DNA of 64,000 bases from Coriobacteriaceae bacterium (GCA_004557505.1 SFGZ01000007.1:56897-120896), one strand, 5' to 3'; shown: positions 35,825-45,235, counted from the stretch's first letter. The notes: generated by a model from the letters alone, not told the origin. Numbers and translations: made by a program.

Positions 35825-37216
35825 CTACTGCACGAACCACTCAGCACCGAGGCCGGACATCGTGAAGAACGTAAGCACGTAGAGCAATACGCCAATGACG
35901 TACATGTTCGGCACCGACAGCTTTAGGAAGTCGTTGGAGTCGGTCTTGGTGTAGGAGATGCCCCACGCGACCCAGCTCTGAGTGATACAGGAACCAAGGT
36001 TGCCCGTGATGGTCGGGATCGCAAAGACGCAATACAGGAATGGAGCAGGGAATGACGCGACATTCTTGAGGACGCCCAGGGTGGCGGCACCGCAGCCAAC
36101 AAGGGTCAGCGGTCCTCGGAAAAGGCTGAAGAACATGCAAATCGCAAAGATAATGCAGATAAAGAGCTCGCTACTAGGAATGACCGGACCAAGAACAGTA
36201 CTGAAGTAGGGGGATGCATACTTGGCAACGGTGTTGAACATCGGCAAGCAAGCGATAAAGCCAACAAGAGGAGCGGTGTCAACAGTGCCATCATACATAA
36301 GTTTATTCACATACTGAATGTTCTCGCGGAATCCCTTGTTAAATTTTCCGCAGACTGCAAGGGCAATGAAGCCAGCGATCAGGAAGCCAGCTATGACAGA
36401 GAATTCAAAGGCTATATTGAGGATGACGGGAACGATTGGGAGGACTAACGCATAGCCGGGAGCATCCTTCTGAGCCTGAGGAGCTGCCTGCGCAGCCCAT
36501 GCATGGCTCTTCTTGCTCGACTTGAGATAGATGGCCGTCATGACAATGGACACGACGACCGCAATGATGACGGCGGCATAACCCCATCTATTAGCAAACC
36601 AGCCGAGATTGAAATCGAGAAGCTGATCAGGATCAAGAACAAAAGCACGGTACTGAGCAAAGAAGACCGGATTCAGATAGCTACCTGCACCGACCGAAGC
36701 AATGAAGGTAAAGAGGGCGATGGCCTTCGGAATGCCGAGAGACATGAGAATGGGGAGCACAATGACCCCGACGGCCATGACGGGACCAGCACCAGTCATC
36801 GCGGTAAAGATAACAGCGGTTACAATGTCAAGCAGGATAATGGTAATCATGGGCTTGTCGCCACCAAGCTCGACGGTCTTGCGAATGATTGTCGAAGCAA
36901 TGCCAGTATCCATGAGGACGCGACCGAACCAGGCACCAAAGAGGAAGTTGATGAGGATCTTGCCCCATCCCTCAGGGCCTCCCTGAAAAACCTCATTAAA
37001 AATGCCCATGAACGTCACATTGGTTCCCTCACCAAACTGAAGTACTGGGTTGCTGGCGATGAATTCCGGTGAGGAAATCAGTGTGCCGAGCATTGAGAGG
37101 GCAAACCAAATGACAGTGATGCCAATGAACCCGACCATCAGGCTGTAGCCCTTGATGCAGTACCAGGCAAGGACGAAGAACGAGGCAATCAACAGCATGC
37201 CGATTAGGATCTCCAT
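35825..37216 (-). CDS. Membrane transporter, probably for an organic or sugar acid
   Basis: A 463-residue polytopic permease with about 12 hydrophobic segments, resembling the gluconate/citrate/C4-dicarboxylate ion transporter superfamily (a long N-terminal half with FTAMTGAGPVMAVGVIVLP, a mid-protein charged loop, and a C-terminal half with FRGPLTLVGCGAATLGVL). The start chosen is the ATG at 37216 (MEILIGM), with AAGGAG six bases ahead; the open frame continues ten codons upstream without support. It is the first gene of the transcript with HyuA, HExxH and YhcH and so likely imports their substrate. A promoter and palindromic operator lie ~80-120 bases upstream. Confidence 0.8.
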   Translation of the reverse strand: MEILIGMLLIASFFVLAWYCIKGYSLMVGFIGITVIWFALSMLGTLISSPEFIASNPVLQFGEGTNVTFMGIFNEVFQGGPEGWGKILINFLFGAWFGRVLMDTGIASTIIRKTVELGGDKPMITIILLDIVTAVIFTAMTGAGPVMAVGVIVLPILMSLGIPKAIALFTFIASVGAGSYLNPVFFAQYRAFVLDPDQLLDFNLGWFANRWGYAAVIIAVVVSIVMTAIYLKSSKKSHAWAAQAAPQAQKDAPGYALVLPIVPVILNIAFEFSVIAGFLIAGFIALAVCGKFNKGFRENIQYVNKLMYDGTVDTAPLVGFIACLPMFNTVAKYASPYFSTVLGPVIPSSELFICIIFAICMFFSLFRGPLTLVGCGAATLGVLKNVASFPAPFLYCVFAIPTITGNLGSCITQSWVAWGISYTKTDSNDFLKLSVPNMYVIGVLLYVLTFFTMSGLGAEWFVQ

Positions 37217-37294
37217 CTCTGCTCCTTCCTCTCTCATGGCTGCCATCAGTTAAATGGCATTTCCCTTTTCCAACGAATCGGGCCCGACGCCAGT

Positions 37295-37338
37295 TGATAA
37301 AGCACTACACAATCGATTGCAAAAACTGAAATTTCAGT
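37295..37338 (-). promoter_or_regulatory. Promoter and palindromic operator of the transporter-HyuA operon
   Basis: On the minus strand the perfect palindrome ACTGAAATTTCAGT (37338-37325) abuts TTGCAA (37322-37317), a good -35 element, followed after 16 bases by TTATCA (37300-37295). The transporter's ATG is 78 bases on. The palindrome is a likely binding site for a regulator such as the GntR protein at 22494-23267. The remaining gap up to ~37,600 shows no gene. Confidence 0.5.
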
Positions 37339-37619
37339 AGATACAGAATACGCTGTCATGCAGAAATACCGAGAGCGGTGCCGCAGAAGGCGGCCATTTT
37401 GCGGTAAACGGAGATTTAGCAGGTGATTCGCATACTTCCGATTGAGCCCGTACATTTTGTCGTTATCGCTAATTGAGTCAAAGCCGTGGTATACAAGGGA
37501 AAAACAGAGGGCCACTGCGTGACCTAGAATGTCGGTTCTTCAAAAATCGACAGATGGGGCGACGCGACGGTCAGCGGCAACAGAATGCCCCACGGAACCC
37601 CGAGCCGGGGGAAGGACCC

Positions 37620-37890
37620 CATGGGCTTCCCGAACAGCGCCTCGAGCCTGCGCACAGCAAGCTCATCGATGGTCGCCGCGCTCGGCGAGATCATGTCCAT
37701 ACAGGCCGACGAGGCGTGCGGTGCCGGGTGCGGCGAGCGGAGCGACGCCCGCGCGTGAACAACAGGAACGGCTATCGGGAGCGCAAGATCGAGCCGATCT
37801 CGCCACCGGCGGCGCGCGTGCTCGAGGACGCCGGGCGAGGATCACTCAGGCGTTCCCCCCTCGACAAGCTCGGTCATGCGGTTTCCTCAG
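37620..37890 (+). mobile_element. IS256-family transposase remnant
   Basis: The + frame reads EIMSIQADEACGAGCGERSD, shifts by two bases at ~37,755, and continues RVNNRNGYRERKIE. This is the N-terminal hallmark of IS256/mutator transposases (consensus ADEACGAGYGERS..RVN.RNGYRER). The DDE catalytic part is missing and the ends are not recognisable. From here to 38300 there is only decayed sequence. The relic bounds the sugar-acid locus on its right. Confidence 0.75.
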
Positions 37891-38300
37891 GGGCGATTGC
37901 CGACAAGGGATAGCCCGGGCCGGGGGCGGACAGGACGTAAATCTCTGGGGCCCGTCCTGGGTACGGAGAGGGCCGAGAGCCACATGGGCAAGTTCGCGCC
38001 GGGCGAGGAGACGAGGCCCAAGGCGAATCGTCCAAGTCCAAGGCGTTGCGATGGGCATTCACACACCGCTAAATCAGACACAGCCCGTTCTCTCGATGAC
38101 CTCGACAGAGCTAAAGTCAGAGAAGTCGATCCCGCTGTAGGCAGTCAACCTCATGCCCAGAGGCACCCTACGAGCCAGCCATTCCAAAATAGCATGTCAT
38201 TATATAGATCTCATCCCCCGTTGCACGGCTGCGGTGAAAAAGTGAGGGTTGTCTATTACCCATCTTGTCTCTAGGCTGTGGACATCGTGATAGGAGACAA

Positions 38301-40226
38301 ATGGGAAGCGACCGCGGCAGCAGCATCGTGCGCATTCTCGAGCGCACGGGAACATGGACGACCGCATCGGCGCTGGCGGCCGAGCTCGGCTGCTCCGCAC
38401 GAACGGTGAAGAGCGATGTCGCCTCGCTCAACCGACGCGCTCCCGGCGTCATCGCTTCCGGCCCAAAGGGATATCGCATCGGGGATTCACAGCTCATTGC
38501 CAGTCTCGTCTCGCGCGAACCGACTGATGCGCCGCAAACCATGGATGAGCGTAAGCGCCATATCCTGTTCGAGCTCCTCATGCGCAACCGAAAGGTGGAT
38601 GCCATCGACCTGACGGACGAGCTATGTGTGTCGCTCTCCACATTGGATAACGAGCTTGTTGCGGTTAAGCGCGAGCTCTCCTCGTTTGGCCTGCGCCTTC
38701 GGCAGCGTGAGGGAAAGCTATTCATCGAGGGGGACGAGCGCAGCGAAAAGAGGCTCGTCAACAGCCTTATTTTTGACGAGACGAAGAACTTCTTCAACCA
38801 GATGGAGCTCGTCAACCGATATTTTCCCGAGCTTGATTTGCAGGAGCTGCACGATCGCGTGGAAGCATCGCTTAAAGACCGCGGGTTTTTCATCAACGAC
38901 TACGCTCTCTCGAACCTCATCCTTCACGTGGCAATCGCAGTCGAGCGCGCTCGGAACGGCTTCGCATCGCGATCGACCTCGTCGGACACGTCTGGTGCAA
39001 ACGGAACGGAATCGAAGCCCAAGTGCCATGCAATCAAGGAGCTCGCATGCGAGATTCGTGATATTGCGGAGCAGGTCTGCGACGTGAAGCTTTCCGCGGA
39101 AGACCTGGAGTCGCTGCGGCTTATCCTGTCCGCAAATCTCACGCATGTCGATCACCTAGATATCGAGAACGGAGAAGGGTATCGCACGGCCGCCAAGCTC
39201 TTCGAAACCATCAAAAGACGCGTTGACGCCGATTTCGGTCTCGATTTTTCCAACAAGGAGTTTTCAGTGCGTTTTACGCTGCACCTGGCCAACATGCTCT
39301 CGCGCCTGCGCTACGGCGTGCTGCTGCGCAACCCGCAGCTCACCAGCATTAAGAATGGCTATCCGTTTATCTACGATGTGGCGGTGTCGATAGCGGATAT
39401 GGTGCATGCGGAAACGCATGCAGACGTAGGCGAAGACGAAATTGCCTACATCGCCCTACACGTAGGCTGTCTGGTGGAAGAACAACGTTCGAGCGTGGAC
39501 AAGCTGCACGGTGTCCTGGTAAGCCTCCGCCGCACGGCCGCCAGCGCGGAATGCATCAAACGCTTTTCTGACCAGCTGTCAAGCATGCTGGTGGTCGATG
39601 CCGTGGTTCCAAGCATGGATGCCGTAAGCGATCTAACGGGCCTTGACCTGCTGATCGCCGATGTTCCCATTGCGGGATACGATGCCCTGCCCACCGTGCA
39701 GATTTCTCCGTTTTTCAACGACCGCGATGTGCGCGCCGTGTCCGAGCGCGTCGTGGCCATTCGACACCAACGGACGCGAAACAGCATCAAGCACGATCTG
39801 GAGACATTCTTCAACCCTGAGCTCTTTTTTGCGAACCCGGGGTTTGCCGACCGCGATGAAGCCATCACGGTGATGGGCGGACACCTGATTGAGGAAGGCT
39901 ATGCATTCGAGGACTTCACCATGCGCCTGCGCGAGCGGGAGTCGGTGAGCGCGAGCGCCTATCAAGACGTGGCGCTCCCCCATCCGTTGGAGATGGACGC
40001 ACGTCGCACGGCAGTAGCGGTGTCACTGCATCCTCGTGGCCTCGCCTGGGGCGAGGCCACGGTGTACGCGGTGCTGATGCTGGCCATTCGGCGAGAGGAT
40101 CGCGCGCTGTTCCAAGAGATATTTGACTTTATCGCCCACGTGCTCATGGAAGCGGGCGCCGCCCGGTACATCGCGCGCTCGCAGAGCTTCGAAGAGTTTG
40201 TCGATCGTCTGCTGGAGTACGCCTGA
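38301..40226 (+). CDS. BglG/LicR-type PTS-regulated transcriptional activator
   Basis: A 641-residue multidomain regulator. N-terminal HTH domains occupy residues ~5-60 (TASALAAELGCSARTVKSDV) and ~85-145 (a second, Mga-like HTH). Two PRD domains with phosphorylatable histidines follow (e.g. NLILHVAIAVERA ~205-217 and YIALHVGCLVEEQ ~388-400). Next are a IIB-like domain (~405-490) and a C-terminal EIIA type-2 domain (~500-641) with its histidine in VALPHPLEMD. AGGAG precedes the ATG at 38301. Such proteins activate a PTS operon when sugar flux changes their phosphorylation, here most likely the cellobiose-type PTS at 42.9-45.2 kb. Confidence 0.92.
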   Translation: MGSDRGSSIVRILERTGTWTTASALAAELGCSARTVKSDVASLNRRAPGVIASGPKGYRIGDSQLIASLVSREPTDAPQTMDERKRHILFELLMRNRKVDAIDLTDELCVSLSTLDNELVAVKRELSSFGLRLRQREGKLFIEGDERSEKRLVNSLIFDETKNFFNQMELVNRYFPELDLQELHDRVEASLKDRGFFINDYALSNLILHVAIAVERARNGFASRSTSSDTSGANGTESKPKCHAIKELACEIRDIAEQVCDVKLSAEDLESLRLILSANLTHVDHLDIENGEGYRTAAKLFETIKRRVDADFGLDFSNKEFSVRFTLHLANMLSRLRYGVLLRNPQLTSIKNGYPFIYDVAVSIADMVHAETHADVGEDEIAYIALHVGCLVEEQRSSVDKLHGVLVSLRRTAASAECIKRFSDQLSSMLVVDAVVPSMDAVSDLTGLDLLIADVPIAGYDALPTVQISPFFNDRDVRAVSERVVAIRHQRTRNSIKHDLETFFNPELFFANPGFADRDEAITVMGGHLIEEGYAFEDFTMRLRERESVSASAYQDVALPHPLEMDARRTAVAVSLHPRGLAWGEATVYAVLMLAIRREDRALFQEIFDFIAHVLMEAGAARYIARSQSFEEFVDRLLEYA

Positions 40227-40321
40227 CATAGACGGGGCTTCGTCATAATGCATGGGTGAGACAGCGGTTCGCCTGCGCCTTCGAGGACGCGTGCCGCTGG
40301 GTCGCTGCCGATGAGTCACGC

Positions 40322-41515
40322 CTATCCGACTACCAGCTGATGGTCGCGCATGCGCTCCAGGCACTCTATGACGAGCTTTTTTGGCATGCCCAGGTTAAGG
40401 CGCACGAACGCGTCGCCCTCACCCACGTAGTGCGATCCGTCCTCGATGATCACGCCGGCCTCACGGGCCATATGGCCCGTGACCTGCGTTGCCGTGGCAC
40501 CCGTACCGGCTATGTTCACCCAAGGCAGATACGAGGCAGTCATGGGCATGAGGTTCCAGCCCTCCATCTCGCTCTCGACAAAAGCCGCCAGACAGCGATA
40601 GCTGTCGGCAAGGTAACCGACGAGCGCATCGAGCCATTCCTCACCCTCGTTGTACGCGGCGATAATCGCCGCACAGCCGAACACGTTGGGCGAAGTGATG
40701 GAGTTCATCTCCAGCCGGTGCCGGAACCGCCTACGAATGGTGCCGCCGGGAATCATAGAATATGATGTTTTGAGTCCCCCCAGGTTAAATCCCTTATTGG
40801 GCGACGTGAGAACGATGAGGTTGTCAAGATAGCAACCGGGTAGCTGCAGCGCAGACGTGAAGGCACCCTCCAAAATGAGTTCGGAATGCACCTCGTCCAC
40901 CACCAGCAGCACGTCGTGCGTGCGGCAGAGCTCGGCTGCGCGCTCCAGCTCCTTCGCGGACCATACGCGGCCGGCGGGATTATGCGGCGAGCACAGCAGA
41001 TATATGCGCGGATGCTTTTCTGCCATCTGCCGCTCGAGCAGGTCGAAGTCGATTCGGTATCGCCGGTCCTCGTAGATGAGCGGGTTGCGCACTACGCGGA
41101 TGCCGTTGTGGCGCGCGGCGTACCCGAAGGGGTCGTATACGGGCGTATTCAGTATCACGGCGTCATTTGGTTGGCAAAATGCCTGATACAGATAGTGGAT
41201 GGTAGAGACGGTGCCATAGGACAGGGTGATCCAGTCACGCCGCACCTCGTTGCCGTGGCGCCGGCGCTGCCAGCTGATCACCGCATCGAAGAAGCCTTCG
41301 TGCGCGGAGGTGTAGCCGTAGGCGCCGTTTTGCGCCACGCTCGTGAGCGCCTCGCGAATCGCCGGCGCCGCTGCGAAGTCCATGTCCGCAATCCACATGG
41401 GGATGAAATCGTCTGGCGTGCCGGGAAACTTCTGCCGGATGATCTGGGCATCCCACTTGCGTGCATGGTCAAGCTTGCGATCTGCCATATGGTCGAAATC
41501 GAACGCTGCGGTCAT
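40322..41515 (-). CDS. MalY/PatB-type PLP-dependent cystathionine beta-lyase (C-S lyase)
   Basis: A 397-residue fold-type I PLP enzyme. Start MTAAFDFDHMADRKLDHARKW, with AGAGGAG ahead, is typical of the MalY/PatB family (...R..T.S.KWD). Further blocks are PMWIADMDFAAAPAIREAL (~35-53), LCSPHNPAGRVWSAKELERA (~165), LLVVDEVHSELIL (~197) and the PLP-lysine region LTSPNKGFNLGGLKTSY (~227-243). It cleaves C-S bonds of cystathionine or S-conjugated cysteines to pyruvate, ammonia and a thiol. It diverges from the PTS/aminopeptidase operon and converges toward the BglG gene. MalY proteins may also act as regulators. Confidence 0.92.
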   Translation of the reverse strand: MTAAFDFDHMADRKLDHARKWDAQIIRQKFPGTPDDFIPMWIADMDFAAAPAIREALTSVAQNGAYGYTSAHEGFFDAVISWQRRRHGNEVRRDWITLSYGTVSTIHYLYQAFCQPNDAVILNTPVYDPFGYAARHNGIRVVRNPLIYEDRRYRIDFDLLERQMAEKHPRIYLLCSPHNPAGRVWSAKELERAAELCRTHDVLLVVDEVHSELILEGAFTSALQLPGCYLDNLIVLTSPNKGFNLGGLKTSYSMIPGGTIRRRFRHRLEMNSITSPNVFGCAAIIAAYNEGEEWLDALVGYLADSYRCLAAFVESEMEGWNLMPMTASYLPWVNIAGTGATATQVTGHMAREAGVIIEDGSHYVGEGDAFVRLNLGMPKKLVIECLERMRDHQLVVG

Positions 41516-41662
41516 GATTGCTCCTCTGTATCTGCCCAATCTCATCGCGCTCCCACGCGCCCTGGCCTCGCTTTTCCATCGACCCGCATGGCGGGCAGCC
41601 ATATGGGCGCTGCTCACGTGGCATTCATTATGGCCGTGCTGGGGCGTGCGGCCTGCCCCCAC

Positions 41663-41685
41663 CCTTGCACCGCTGCGGTGCAAGG
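41663..41685. promoter_or_regulatory. Perfect inverted repeat in the divergent control region
   Basis: CCTTGCACC (41663-41671) and GGTGCAAGG (41677-41685) form a 9-bp palindrome with a five-base centre, between the starts of the C-S lyase gene (41515, leftward) and the M42 gene (41791, rightward). It could be an operator or an RNA hairpin in the leader of the PTS operon. Confidence 0.45.
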
Positions 41686-41790
41686 ACAGATACAGCCAAC
41701 GGACTTGCCACAGCCTACACTCGCATCCACGGAGCCAAGGGGCAAGGCCGCCGCGCCGTGCAGTCGGTCGGCCATGAAGGGGAGGCTTGT

Positions 41791-42837
41791 ATGAATCCGG
41801 AGCTGATGTGCCGTCTGAGCAATGCAGACGCGGTCGCAGGGCGCGAGGGCGAGATTCGCGCCATCATGCATGAGGAGCTCGACGGCGTATGCGATACGGT
41901 GGAGTACGACAAGCTCGGCAGCATCATGTTCAAGAGCGCGGGAACCGAGGAGAACCCGGTCAAGGTCCTGTTTTGCGGCCATATGGACGAGGCAGGCTTC
42001 ATGGTCCGTTACATCTCGGACATCGGCATGGTACACGTGATCGGCGTGGGCGGACCACGAAAGAACAGCGTGGATAGCCAGGTTGTGCGTATCAAAACGC
42101 GTTCCGGCAAGAAGGTGCGCGGCGTGCTCTTTGCCAAGCGCGACGAGGGTGGCGCGCCCTCGGACATGTACATCGATTTTGGTTGCGAGACTCCAGAAGA
42201 AGCGGCGGCCTTGGGCATCCAGATCGGGGACTGGGGCGTGTTCGCTTCCGAATGCGAACTGCAACCGGTGGATGATATCCTCCTGGGCAAGGCGTTTGAC
42301 GACCGCGCCGGCGTGTACGTTGTGACCGAGGCGGCAAAGCGCTTGGCCGAGACCGAGCACGCTGCCGAGCTGTGGTTTGCCGGTTCTAGCAGCGAAGAGG
42401 TCGGTTGCCGCGGAGCGCAGACCGCGGCGGCACACCTTGATGCCGACATCGTTATTCCCGTCGACATCGCCAACGCACCCGAGTTCACGCGCAACTGGGA
42501 GAACCAGCGCAAGCTGGGCCACGGCCCCATGGTGGTCCATTACGACCGCATGCACGTGCCCAACGAGAAGCTGCTCCACCACATCCTGGGTGTGGCCAAA
42601 CGCGAGAAGGTCCCTTTCCAGCGCGACATCTTCAAGGGCGGCGGTACAGATGCCGGGACCGCGCACCTGGTGGGCGACGGAAAGCTGGCAACGGTGATTG
42701 GCGTGCCGGTGCGGTATTGCCATGGATCTCAGTCCGTCATGCGGGGCAAAGACCTGGACGCTGCGGTTGACCTGGTATGCGCCATCGCGCGGAGCATCGA
42801 CCGCGCAACGTTTGCCGAGCTTAAACGCTTCGATTAG
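41791..42837 (+). CDS. M42-family metallo-aminopeptidase (FrvX/SgcX/PepA-like)
   Basis: A 348-residue dinuclear metal peptidase. Ligand and catalytic blocks are VLFCGHMDEAGFMVRYI (first His/Asp, ~63-79), GKAFDDRAGVYVVTEA (Asp, ~168-183), WFAGSSSEEVGCRGAQTAA (catalytic Glu-Glu, ~199-217), VPVDIANAP-like Asp (~225) and a C-terminal PVRYCHGSQSVM (His, ~308-319). GGGGAGG precedes the ATG. Enzymes of this type form dodecamers that trim peptides. They sit beside PTS genes in the frv and sgc operons of E. coli, as here. It is 101 bases upstream of PTS IIA and likely the first gene of the operon. Confidence 0.94.
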   Translation: MNPELMCRLSNADAVAGREGEIRAIMHEELDGVCDTVEYDKLGSIMFKSAGTEENPVKVLFCGHMDEAGFMVRYISDIGMVHVIGVGGPRKNSVDSQVVRIKTRSGKKVRGVLFAKRDEGGAPSDMYIDFGCETPEEAAALGIQIGDWGVFASECELQPVDDILLGKAFDDRAGVYVVTEAAKRLAETEHAAELWFAGSSSEEVGCRGAQTAAAHLDADIVIPVDIANAPEFTRNWENQRKLGHGPMVVHYDRMHVPNEKLLHHILGVAKREKVPFQRDIFKGGGTDAGTAHLVGDGKLATVIGVPVRYCHGSQSVMRGKDLDAAVDLVCAIARSIDRATFAELKRFD

Positions 42838-42938
42838 AGACAGGCCGATCAGGGGCAGCCCGAGCTTCTCAGCAACGGCCGCCGAGCGAGATGGCACGCA
42901 GCGCCTCGAGAAAAAGACGGAACGGAAAGGAACCGCAC

Positions 42939-43265
42939 ATGGACAGCGAACAGCAAATCATGGAGATCATCGGGTCGGCGGGAACCAGCAAGAGCCTGGC
43001 GTTCTCGGCGCTCGCGAAGGTGCGCGAGCACGACTACGACGGTGCCCGGGCGGTACTCCAAAAGGCCAAGGAGGCCGACCTCAAGGCGCATGCGGCGCAG
43101 ACCAAGCTCATCGCCGATGCACTATCGGGTGCGGAGGGCTCCTCGACGGCGAGCCTGCTCATGGTGCATGCCCAGGATCACTACATGACCTCGCAGCTGG
43201 CTCGTGACCTTATCGAGGAACTGGTGAAGATTATCGAGGAGCGCGATGGCGAGCGCTCTGAGTAG
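42939..43265 (+). CDS. PTS lactose/cellobiose-family subunit IIA
   Basis: A 108-residue helical phosphocarrier of the EIIA-Lac type (LacF/ChbA). The N-terminus reads QIMEIIGSAGTSKSLAFSAL. The phospho-histidine is in LLMVHAQDHYMTSQLARD (~74-91). The length is normal (~105). GGAAAGGAACCGC precedes the ATG. It is followed by IIB and IIC and takes phosphate from HPr to IIB. Confidence 0.94.
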   Translation: MDSEQQIMEIIGSAGTSKSLAFSALAKVREHDYDGARAVLQKAKEADLKAHAAQTKLIADALSGAEGSSTASLLMVHAQDHYMTSQLARDLIEELVKIIEERDGERSE

Positions 43266-43374
43266 CCGGAGCGCATGTCTCTCGCGGGTATCGCACCTGG
43301 CAGTGCGCGCCGCCTCGCTGCGGTGCAAATAGCGCTGGACGATAGGTACGCAACATCGACGGAGAGGAATTGGA

Positions 43375-43737
43375 ATGGCAAAGATGAACGTTGTGCTGTG
43401 CTGTGCGGGCGGCTTCTCGACAACCATGCTCATGGACCGCATCAAGCAGACCATTCACGAGAGCCAAAAGCTCAATGACGACGACTTTGAGTTCAAGGCC
43501 ATCGCGGCCGATCTGCTCGATCAAGAGGTCGATCACATGGACGCCCTCATCATGGGACCGCAGATCGCCCACAAACTCGAATCCATCAAACCGCTCATCG
43601 AGCCGCGCCACATCCCCTACATCATTGTGGACCAGGAGACGTACGGCAAGATGGACGGCGCGACGGTGCTCAAGCAGCTGCTCATCGCCAAGGCCAAGGC
43701 GAACCGCGCTCGTGCCGCTGGGACGCCCGAAAAGTAG
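43375..43737 (+). CDS. PTS lactose/cellobiose-family subunit IIB
   Basis: A 120-residue phosphocarrier. The active cysteine is in the N-terminal P-loop-like motif LCCAGGFSTTMLMDRI (~8-23). The middle block MGPQIAHKLESIKPLIE (~63-79) matches ChbB/CelA-type IIB proteins. GGAGAGGAATTGG leads into the ATG. It transfers phosphate to the incoming sugar bound by IIC. Confidence 0.94.
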   Translation: MAKMNVVLCCAGGFSTTMLMDRIKQTIHESQKLNDDDFEFKAIAADLLDQEVDHMDALIMGPQIAHKLESIKPLIEPRHIPYIIVDQETYGKMDGATVLKQLLIAKAKANRARAAGTPEK

Positions 43738-43779
43738 CGTGCGTTCTGATGCCGTATTTTGCGAAAAGGAGGTATTCCC

Positions 43780-45156
43780 ATGGGAGAAGCACCAGCTAGC
43801 ACCCGTACTCCGGAAAAGAAGGGTGCATTCGACAAGTTTGATGACACGCTCAACAAGTACCTTGGCCCCATCGCCGAGCGCATGGACAGGCAGCCTCATT
43901 TAAGCGCCGTGAAGAAGGCCATGGTCGCCATGACGCCTCTGCTGCTCATCGGCTCGTTTTGCCTTATCCCCGGGGCGATCCCCAATATGATTGGCGAAGG
44001 CAACCCCGTCTCTCAGTGGATTTTGGCCAACGCCGACTACTTCGACCTTGCATACAACGTGAGCATGGGCCTCATGTCCGTGTTCGTTGCCGCGGTTGCC
44101 GCCTACCACCTGGGCAAGTCCTACGACCTTGATATCCCGGGCTCGATCAGTATGGCGCTCGTCGCATTCCTGCTGTTGTCCATGGAGACGAACGAGGCGG
44201 GCGGCATCTCGATTTCCTCGCTGGGCTCCAAGGGCCTGTTCGTATCCATGTTCGCGTCGCTCTTAGCGGTCGAGCTGTACCGTTGGTGCAGGGCGCGCCA
44301 CTTCACCATCAAGATGCCCGACACGGTTCCCGACTTCATCTCCAGCTCCTTCGAGATCATCCCCGTCACGGTTATCGTCATCGGCGTGTTTCTGCTTCTG
44401 CGCATCCTGTGCCAAGGTGTGTTTGGCGTCATGCCCAACCAGATTTTCACCAACCTGTTGGCCCCGCTGATCGGCTCTATGGACAGCCCGCTTGCGGTGA
44501 CGTTCTACCATACGCTGCGCTGCTTCATCTTCTTCTTTGGCATTCACCCCTCGGTGCTGAGCCCCATCGTTCAACCGATCGCCACGCAGTTTTTGGCCGA
44601 GAACATCGCTGCGGTGCAGGCAGGCGGCATTGCCACGCACATCTTCACTCCCGGTCCCATGTCGGCCTTCGGTGGATTCACCGGCCTGGGCGTGACCATG
44701 GGCTGCGTCTTTTGGTTCATGCTGTCCAAGTCCAAGGCGCAGCGCGAGATAGGGCGCATCGCCTTTATCCCATCCCTTTTCGGCGTGAACGAACCAATCC
44801 TGTTTGGCGCCCCCGTCGTGCTGAACCCCATCATGTTCATACCCTTCGTGGTGTTTGGCGGCATTCTGTCCTCCATTCCGTTCTGGTTTATGAGCTGGGG
44901 CTGGCTTGATTGCTCCGCGTTCACGCCGCCGTATGTGGGCGTGTTCCTGGAAGGGTTCCTCACCAACTTCGACTGGCGCTCCATTGCGGCCAACCTGGTG
45001 CAACTGGTGGCGGCCATCGCAGTGTACTACCCCTTCTGCAAGGTGTATGAGCGGCGTGCGCTGGAGGAGGAGGCACGTGCCCAGGCGGAGAGGCAGGGGG
45101 ACATTTTCTCCGCCGAGGACAAGGAGATCCTTGATGGTCTCGACTTGGACTTCTAG
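43780..45156 (+). CDS. PTS lactose/cellobiose-family subunit IIC
   Basis: A 458-residue permease of the ChbC/CelB type. About ten membrane segments span residues ~45-440. Landmarks are KKAMVAMTPLLLIGSFCLI (~46-64), FFFGIHPSVLSPIVQPIA (~251-268) and the substrate-site region IPSLFGVNEPILFGAPVVLN (~335-354, with NEPI). AAAGGAGG precedes the ATG at 43780. The natural substrate is a beta-linked disaccharide or aminosugar in well-studied relatives. In this operon, with peptidases and a C-S lyase, a conjugated sugar is possible. Confidence 0.94.
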   Translation: MGEAPASTRTPEKKGAFDKFDDTLNKYLGPIAERMDRQPHLSAVKKAMVAMTPLLLIGSFCLIPGAIPNMIGEGNPVSQWILANADYFDLAYNVSMGLMSVFVAAVAAYHLGKSYDLDIPGSISMALVAFLLLSMETNEAGGISISSLGSKGLFVSMFASLLAVELYRWCRARHFTIKMPDTVPDFISSSFEIIPVTVIVIGVFLLLRILCQGVFGVMPNQIFTNLLAPLIGSMDSPLAVTFYHTLRCFIFFFGIHPSVLSPIVQPIATQFLAENIAAVQAGGIATHIFTPGPMSAFGGFTGLGVTMGCVFWFMLSKSKAQREIGRIAFIPSLFGVNEPILFGAPVVLNPIMFIPFVVFGGILSSIPFWFMSWGWLDCSAFTPPYVGVFLEGFLTNFDWRSIAANLVQLVAAIAVYYPFCKVYERRALEEEARAQAERQGDIFSAEDKEILDGLDLDF

Positions 45157-45200
45157 ACGATCGCTTCCCGTCCTGCCCCCACTCCCCAGACTCGGACACC

Positions 45201-45235
45201 AGCGGAGCTCGGCGGCATTGCCGTTGGGCTCCGCT
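45201..45235 (+). other. Hairpin between PTS IIC and the M24 peptidase gene
   Basis: AGCGGAGCTC (45201-45210) pairs with GGGCTCCGCT (45226-45235) with one mismatch. There is no T-tract, so it may be a processing or stabilising hairpin within the operon. Confidence 0.45.
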
